Origin: Salinilacustrithrix sp003476595
Lineage (GTDB): Bacteria > Actinomycetota > Acidimicrobiia > Acidimicrobiales > Salinilacustritrichaceae
Length of the DNA stretch: 64,000 bases
Assembly (NCBI GenBank): GCA_963972525.1
Contig: CAXAUZ010000004.1
Coordinates: forward strand, 62,001 to 126,000
Direction: 5' to 3'
The position numbers and the translations under genes are program-made. This document shows positions 59,377 through 64,000 of the stretch, piece by piece. Each line of letters opens with the position of its first letter. The first letter of the stretch is position 1. Under the pieces are notes generated by a model that was not told where the DNA came from, searched no databases, and saw nothing but the letters and a program-made list of their open reading frames with translations.

Positions 59377-60698
59377 ACCCCACCGCCTACGCAGATCGCG
59401 TCACGAGCCAGCGGGAGGCGATCCCGGCGATCTACGGCGACGTCGACTTCTCGATCGTGCCGGAGCGCTACGACGCCGACGCCAGCATCGACGACGAGCG
59501 CTTCGCCTCGATGCGCAGCGCGATCGAGCGCGTCATCGACGAGCCGGAGACGATGCGCATCGTCCGCGACGCCACGATGACCGGCGACCGGTTGGCCGAC
59601 GCCTACGCGGCGCTGATCCCCGAGCACGGCTTCCGTCGGCTCGTCGAGCTGCTCGAGATCGCCTGCTCGAAGGGCATCGACGCCATCGACGATCCGCCAG
59701 CGGAGCTGGTCGCGCTCATCGAGTCGATGGAAGCCACGCCGGATTGGGTCGACATGGACCTGGTCCGGGAGGGGGCGCGGGCCGAGCGGATCCCGATGGC
59801 CACCGCGACGCCCTTCGCGATCCGGGGCGCGTTCCTCGCCACGTTCCTGAACCAGTACGCCGCCCTGCCCATGACGATGACGGGCACGCTGTCCGACGAG
59901 GCCGCCGCGAAGCGGGTGTTCGAGACGGCGAGCTTCTTCACCGCCACGACGATGCCCGGCGCGCTCGACCGGTTCGGCAAGGGGTTCGAGGCCGCGGCCA
60001 AGGTGCGCCTCATGCACTCGATGGTGCGCTTCCACCTCCTCCGGTCGGGGAAGTGGGACGTGGCCACCTACGGCATCCCGATCCCCCAGGTGGACCAGAT
60101 GCCGGCCGGGCTCATCGGCGTCTTCCTGATGTCGGCCCAGGTGCTGCGCACGGGGCGGACCGAGTTCACCGAGGCCGAGCGGGCCCGGGTCGAGCTGTCC
60201 CGCTACCGCTGCTTCCTGCTCGGCCTGCCCGAGGACCTGCTGGGCGAGACGCCCCAGCAGATCGTCGACCTGCTGATGGCGCGGCACGTGTCGCTGCGGG
60301 AGGCCTTCGACGACGAGATCTGCGGTTCGCTGATCCGGGGCACGATGGCCGCCGACCTGTTCGACCGGTCGAGCCTCGGGGGCCGGCTGCACGCCTGGCT
60401 GGAGAACGGGTTCTCCCGCTTCGTGCTGATCAAGAGCTTCCTGGCCGGCGACGCGGAGCGGGCTGCGCAGCTGGGCATCGACTTCGGCACCAACGAGAAG
60501 GTGGCGACCGGTGTCGCCGCGGCAGCGATCGCGCTCCGCACCGCGTACTACCGGCTCGGGCTCCAGGTGCCCGTCCTCGGGGACGTGGTCGACCGCCAGC
60601 TCGACGCCCGCCTGGCCCATCTCCTGGAGAGCTACGGGCACGCCGACTTCGTGACCGAGCCAGACCGCTACAGGGTGAAGGCCCCCGACGCCGCCTGA
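59373..60698 (+). CDS. DUF2236 (MpaB/rubber oxygenase-like) protein, second of tandem pair
   Basis: 441 residues, helical, with a 200-residue N-terminal extension relative to the first copy. 'AAKVRLMHSMVRFHLLRSGKWDVATYGIPIPQVDQ' is the classic R-x4-H-x3-R region of the Lcp/DUF2236 family, with His supplying the heme ligand in characterised members. The C-terminal 200 residues are helical and include 'EDLLGETPQQIVDLL'. Translationally coupled to the first copy, suggesting a two-component or heteromeric oxygenase; substrate unknown. Confidence 0.85.
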   Translation: MNPTAYADRVTSQREAIPAIYGDVDFSIVPERYDADASIDDERFASMRSAIERVIDEPETMRIVRDATMTGDRLADAYAALIPEHGFRRLVELLEIACSKGIDAIDDPPAELVALIESMEATPDWVDMDLVREGARAERIPMATATPFAIRGAFLATFLNQYAALPMTMTGTLSDEAAAKRVFETASFFTATTMPGALDRFGKGFEAAAKVRLMHSMVRFHLLRSGKWDVATYGIPIPQVDQMPAGLIGVFLMSAQVLRTGRTEFTEAERARVELSRYRCFLLGLPEDLLGETPQQIVDLLMARHVSLREAFDDEICGSLIRGTMAADLFDRSSLGGRLHAWLENGFSRFVLIKSFLAGDAERAAQLGIDFGTNEKVATGVAAAAIALRTAYYRLGLQVPVLGDVVDRQLDARLAHLLESYGHADFVTEPDRYRVKAPDAA

Positions 60699-60722
60699 CC
60701 GTGTGGCACTCCGCGGGAGCGG

Positions 60723-61508
60723 CTAGAGCCGGTCGAGCTTCTTGAAGCCCTCGCCCAGCTCGCAGCCACCGAAGCGGCCCCACTCAGCGAGGCGCTCGCG
60801 GATCCGGTGGGCGAACGCCTCCCACTGCTCGTCGGCGGCGGGGTCGTCGAGGGCGACGCCCATCGTGGTCTGGAACTGCGACTCGTGGGCCCGGAGCGCG
60901 TCGAGCTTGGCCTGGACGTCGCGGTCGTCGAGGGCCTCCACGTGGTCGGGCTCGTCGGCCTCCCAGAGCAGGGCGACGTCGGGCCGGTGGTGCTCGAGCT
61001 CCTGCTCGGGGAAGAAGAGCGGGTCGCGCGCCGCGACGATGCCCTCGACGGCGAGGAGGCCGGCGTGGCGGTGGTCGGGGTGGAGCCGGTAGCGCTTCCA
61101 CGGGTCGTGTCCCAGGACCACGGCCGGGCGCAGCCGGCGGATCCAGTAGGCGACCTGCCAGCGCTGGCGCAGCGAGGAGTCCAGCTCGCCGTCGGGCCAA
61201 CCGAGGAACGCGACTTCGCCCGTGCCGCCGAGCGCCTTGGCGGCGGCGCGCTGCTCGACCTGGCGGGTGGCGACCAGCTCGGCGGGGTCCTGGTGCGGAT
61301 CCCACGTGCCCTTGGACCCGTCGGTGCAGATCAGGTGGTGCACGACGCAGCCGGCGGCGCCCCACTTCGCCAACGTGGCGCCGGCGCCGAAATCGACGTC
61401 GTCGGGGTGGGCGCCGATGGCGAGCGCAGAGGCGGGCACGGGCAGGTCGCGACTGACGCCGGTGGAGGCGCCGGGCGGGGAGGGCGTGGGCAGGTCGGGG
61501 GTGCTCAT
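60723..61508 (-). CDS. PIG-L/LmbE-family deacetylase
   Basis: 261 residues. Zinc motif AHPDD (33-37) and the second HPDH near 143 are intact. Family members include MshB and Mca of mycothiol metabolism and various GlcNAc-type deacetylases. The 30-residue Pro-rich lead is non-conserved. ATG 61508 is 4 bases after the cofC stop, so cofC and this gene form an operon. Mycothiol use would fit the inositol-phosphate synthase in the window, but which PIG-L subgroup this is cannot be decided. Confidence 0.87.
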   Translation of the reverse strand: MSTPDLPTPSPPGASTGVSRDLPVPASALAIGAHPDDVDFGAGATLAKWGAAGCVVHHLICTDGSKGTWDPHQDPAELVATRQVEQRAAAKALGGTGEVAFLGWPDGELDSSLRQRWQVAYWIRRLRPAVVLGHDPWKRYRLHPDHRHAGLLAVEGIVAARDPLFFPEQELEHHRPDVALLWEADEPDHVEALDDRDVQAKLDALRAHESQFQTTMGVALDDPAADEQWEAFAHRIRERLAEWGRFGGCELGEGFKKLDRL

Positions 61509-61512
61509 CGGA

Positions 61513-62082
61513 TCAGTAGTGCGCGGGCAGCGCGAGGTCGGCGGGGTGGTCCACGTCCCAGCCGAGCCGGGCGTCGCGGACGATGCGCACCGGGAGGGCG
61601 AGCCGCAGACCCTCGGCCCGGTGGCGGTCGAACGAGCCGGCGCCGTAGGAGAAGCGGAAGCCGGCGGCCGCAGGGACGGCGAGGACGTTGGTGCCGTCGA
61701 GGCGGCGGTCGGGTACGAGGGTGACCCCCGGTGTGGCCGCGACCCAGGCGAGCGAGGTGGCCAGCGGCAGGTCCGAGTGCGCCACCACGACCGTGTCGAC
61801 GCCGCGGTCGGCCAGCTCGGCCACGCCGGCCTGGACGGCCCCGTTCAGGCCGAGGCCCGGGGTCCAGATCACGTCGGCGCCGGCGGCCTCGGCCCACGTC
61901 CGCACGTCGACGTCGTCGCAGACCACCGAGACCGGGAGGGGAGCGGCGGCCGCCAGCACGATGCCGGCCATGTCACGGGCGAGCTCGGCCCGAGCGGCGG
62001 CGTCCAGGTGCTGGGCGAGGCGCACCTTGGCCCGGGTGAAGTCCTTGACCGGGACGACGACGGCGATGGGGGGTGCGGCCAT
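61513..62082 (-). CDS. cofC: 2-phospholactate/phosphoenolpyruvate guanylyltransferase of F420 synthesis
   Basis: 189 residues, CofC/FbiD family. Activates 2-phospho-L-lactate or phosphoenolpyruvate with GTP to feed FbiA in coenzyme F420 synthesis. 'VVVPVKDFTRAKVRLAQHL' at the N-terminus (nucleotide site), 'VAHSDLPLATSL' with the metal Asp, 'LVPDRRLDGTNVLAVP' and 'RFSYGAGSFDRH' are typical. ATG 62082 is chosen over upstream in-frame starts; TACACT lies 9 bases before it. Divergent from gpsA, an adjacency also known in Mycobacterium. Confidence 0.93.
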   Translation of the reverse strand: MAAPPIAVVVPVKDFTRAKVRLAQHLDAAARAELARDMAGIVLAAAAPLPVSVVCDDVDVRTWAEAAGADVIWTPGLGLNGAVQAGVAELADRGVDTVVVAHSDLPLATSLAWVAATPGVTLVPDRRLDGTNVLAVPAAAGFRFSYGAGSFDRHRAEGLRLALPVRIVRDARLGWDVDHPADLALPAHY

Positions 62083-62152
62083 GCAGGGCGCAGTGTAGGG
62101 ACGCCCGCCCTCGCTCGGGCCGCCCGACACCCCCGTCACTAGGGTGCGAGCC

Positions 62153-63166
62153 ATGTCGTCGATCAACGTCGCCGTCCTCGGCGGCGGCTCGTGGGGGACC
62201 ACGGTCGCCCACCTCTGCGCCCACAAGGCGCCCACCATCCTCTGGGCCCGCTCCGAGGAGACCGTCGCCGACGTCAACGGATCGCACCGCAACGTCCGCT
62301 ACCTGCCCGACTACGAGCTGCACCCGTCGCTGCGAGCCACCAGCGACCTGGCCGAGGCGCTCGGCACCGCCGACCTGGTGGTGATGGGCATCCCCTCGCA
62401 CGCGTTCCGCGAGACCCTGCGCGAGGCCGTGCCCCACATCCGCCCGTGGGTGCCGTTGGTCAGCCTCACGAAGGGCCTCGAGCTCGACACCGGCCTGCGC
62501 ATGACCGAGGTCGTGCACGAGGAGCTGCCCGGGCATCCCGTGGGCGTGCTCACCGGCCCCAACCTGGCCAAGGAGATCATGGCCGGCGCCGCCACCGCGT
62601 CCGTGCTCTCGATGCAGGACGACTCGGTCGCCCAGGCCCTGCAGGAGCTGTTCGGCGGCGAGGCCTTCCGCGTCTACACGAACGACGACCTGATCGGGTG
62701 CGAGCTCGGCGGTGTCTTCAAGAACGTCGTCGCCATCGCCACGGGCATGGCCGACGGCATGGGCACCGGCGACAACACCCGGGCCGCCCTCATCACCCGC
62801 GGCCTGGCCGAGATCACCCGCATCGGCGTCGCCTACGGCGGGTCGCCGATGACGTTCGCCGGCCTCGCCGGCATGGGCGACCTCATCGCCACCTGCATCT
62901 CGCCCCAGTCCCGCAACCGGACCGTGGGGCAGAAGCTCGGGGAGGGCATGGCGATCGACGCCATCATCACCGAGATGAACCAGGTCGCCGAAGGCGTGAA
63001 GAGCTGCCGTGCGGTGCAGGCCATGGCCCGGGAGGCCGGGGTCGAGGCACCGATCACCGATCAGGTCGTGGCCGTGTGCCACGAGGGTGCCAGCGCGCAA
63101 GAGGTGTACCAACGCCTGCTGCACCGGGCCAGCCGCCCCGAGCTCCACGGCATCGCAGACCGGTGA
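62153..63166 (+). CDS. gpsA: NAD(P)H-dependent glycerol-3-phosphate dehydrogenase
   Basis: 337 residues. Makes sn-glycerol-3-phosphate for phospholipids. NAD site VLGGGSWGTT, 'LVSLTKGLE', 'LTGPNLAKEI', catalytic Lys in 'GGVFKNVVAIATGM', and 'FAGLAGMGDLIATC' are intact. ATG 62153 rather than the ATG three codons upstream, because TAGGGT lies 7 bases before it. The stop overlaps the next GTG (GTGA). Confidence 0.96.
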   Translation: MSSINVAVLGGGSWGTTVAHLCAHKAPTILWARSEETVADVNGSHRNVRYLPDYELHPSLRATSDLAEALGTADLVVMGIPSHAFRETLREAVPHIRPWVPLVSLTKGLELDTGLRMTEVVHEELPGHPVGVLTGPNLAKEIMAGAATASVLSMQDDSVAQALQELFGGEAFRVYTNDDLIGCELGGVFKNVVAIATGMADGMGTGDNTRAALITRGLAEITRIGVAYGGSPMTFAGLAGMGDLIATCISPQSRNRTVGQKLGEGMAIDAIITEMNQVAEGVKSCRAVQAMAREAGVEAPITDQVVAVCHEGASAQEVYQRLLHRASRPELHGIADR

Positions 63167-64000
63167 GCGCCCGCACCTGGTTGGTGCGGCGCCTGCTCGG
63201 ACGCCTCCGCATCGACGACGACACGATCCGCCACCTCTCGACCTTCCAGCGCCTGGGCGAGCACCTCGAGATCCAGGCACCGGGGGAGATGCTGCCCATC
63301 GGCGCCCGCACCGTCTTCCGCGCCCTGCGCACCCGGGCCGCCAGCCAGACCGGCACCGACTGGGTGTGGCCGTACTGGCTGCGCCGCCAGATCGACCCGT
63401 CCTCGCCGGCGTTCGTGCCGCGCGGCCACCTGCCGTTCCTCTCGAACGTCACCAGCCGGAACTGGACGATGATCGGCAACCGCGGCTCGGCCCGCGAAGC
63501 CGTGGTCGATCCGCGCGGTCTCGTGTCGCCGTGGCACGACGCCTGGTCCCTCGACTGGTGGATCGGCGCCGAGGACCGCTGGCACGTCCCGGCCGACGAG
63601 GCCAACGTGCGCCAGTCCCTGCTCGGCGACTCACCGGTCGTGGAGACCCGGATGCGCGTGCCGGGCGGCGACATCGTCCACCGGGCCTACGTCATCCAGG
63701 CCACGGCAGCCGATGGCGGTGAGGAGCTGGTCATCGTCGAGATCGAGAACGACTCCGCGGTCCCGGTCGCCCTCGCCCTCGCCATCCGTCCGTACAACGC
63801 CGAGGGCCTCGCCGTCATCGAGCGCATCGGCCTGCACGACACGACGGTCACCGTCGACGGGCGGGTCGCGATGCTGCTCCCGAAGCCGCCGAACGCCGTG
63901 GCTGCGTCCACCTTCCACGACGGCGACTGCGCCACCCAGGTGTTCGCCGGCGAGACGCAGACCTCGTTCCCCGCCGACCTGCGCGACGAGGCCGGCATGG
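63163..64000 (+). CDS. Large unknown protein, N-terminal part (runs off window)
   Basis: GTG 63163 overlaps the gpsA stop and the frame stays open for 279 codons to the window end. No signal peptide and no membrane helix. The visible part is Trp-rich ('GTDWVWPYWLRRQ', 'NVTSRNWTMIGNRG', 'WSLDWWIGAEDRW') and then shifts to beta strands ('ELVIVEIENDSAVPVALALAIRPYNAEGL'), a pattern reminiscent of the N-terminal beta-sandwich of some glycoside hydrolases. I do not recognise a specific family; the missing C-terminus would be decisive. Confidence 0.75.
   Translation, partial: MSARTWLVRRLLGRLRIDDDTIRHLSTFQRLGEHLEIQAPGEMLPIGARTVFRALRTRAASQTGTDWVWPYWLRRQIDPSSPAFVPRGHLPFLSNVTSRNWTMIGNRGSAREAVVDPRGLVSPWHDAWSLDWWIGAEDRWHVPADEANVRQSLLGDSPVVETRMRVPGGDIVHRAYVIQATAADGGEELVIVEIENDSAVPVALALAIRPYNAEGLAVIERIGLHDTTVTVDGRVAMLLPKPPNAVAASTFHDGDCATQVFAGETQTSFPADLRDEAGM

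Overview
The window is 64 kb of high-GC DNA (strong G/C at third codon positions, many GTG starts, dense 1- and 4-base stop/start overlaps) from an actinobacterium. A WhiB-family regulator, an F420 biosynthesis enzyme (CofC/FbiD), an NdgR/LtbR-like IclR regulator divergent from leuCD, and PhoH2-type PIN-PhoH architecture support this. The mix of gene families (DUF2236 oxygenases, PhyH, many SDRs, PAS-GGDEF-EAL proteins, threonine-independent isoleucine synthesis) makes the class Acidimicrobiia my best guess. That placement is inference, not proof. I see no prophage, insertion sequence, CRISPR array, plasmid feature or secondary-metabolite cluster; the window looks like stable chromosome. No intergenic gap exceeds 300 bases.

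Layout. 1-5.2 kb: the end of a secreted Ig-like protein, a PAS-GGDEF-EAL protein, an HSD10-like SDR and an LPxTG-type surface protein. 5.2-7.9 kb: leuDC with a divergent IclR regulator. 8-11.4 kb: a PAS/PAS/GAF/SpoIIE phosphatase, an alpha/beta hydrolase and greA. 11.4-15.6 kb: leuB, ilvE, cimA and an unknown gene. With leuCD these can make isoleucine from pyruvate via citramalate, as well as serving leucine synthesis. 15.6-17.6 kb: STAS, SRPBCC and DUF218 proteins, then tRNA-Gln(CTG) and tRNA-Glu(CTC). 17.6-20 kb: a limonene-epoxide-hydrolase-like protein divergent from a GntR regulator that leads a TauE/SafE exporter operon. 20-26.5 kb: typA, then a coupled operon of histidine kinase, response regulator and REC-PAS-GGDEF-EAL protein. 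26.5-30 kb: an Opu-type glycine-betaine/choline ABC importer. 30-34.2 kb: a DUF4214-esterase fusion, an orphan NuoF-like protein, and CopC-like plus HAD proteins. 34.2-42.3 kb: acyl-CoA dehydrogenase, DUF2277, PhyH dioxygenase, UbiB-like kinase, amidase with a LysR regulator, and inositol-phosphate synthase. 42.3-50.1 kb: membrane acyltransferase-like protein, DUF1269, PNPOx-like, SDR, tag, two divergent AI-2E-family proteins, an EamA exporter and two unknown genes. 50.1-54.9 kb: DEDDy exonuclease, DUF2993, WhiB, PhoH2, DUF72 and HIT proteins. 54.9-64 kb: choice-of-anchor I protein, SDR, YqgE/AlgH, two coupled DUF2236 oxygenase-like proteins, PIG-L deacetylase, cofC, gpsA and an unfinished large ORF.

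The most informative non-gene signals are four. First, a TANNNT hexamer lies 6-9 bases before the start codon of at least 23 genes on both strands, pointing to widespread leaderless transcription and fixing many starts. Second, two such -10 boxes overlap by five bases between the divergent AI-2E genes. Third, paired GGTCGnnCGACC inverted repeats lie upstream of whiB. Fourth, a dispersed GTTCCGCnnCCGCTGCCAGA element sits at or just after gene ends.
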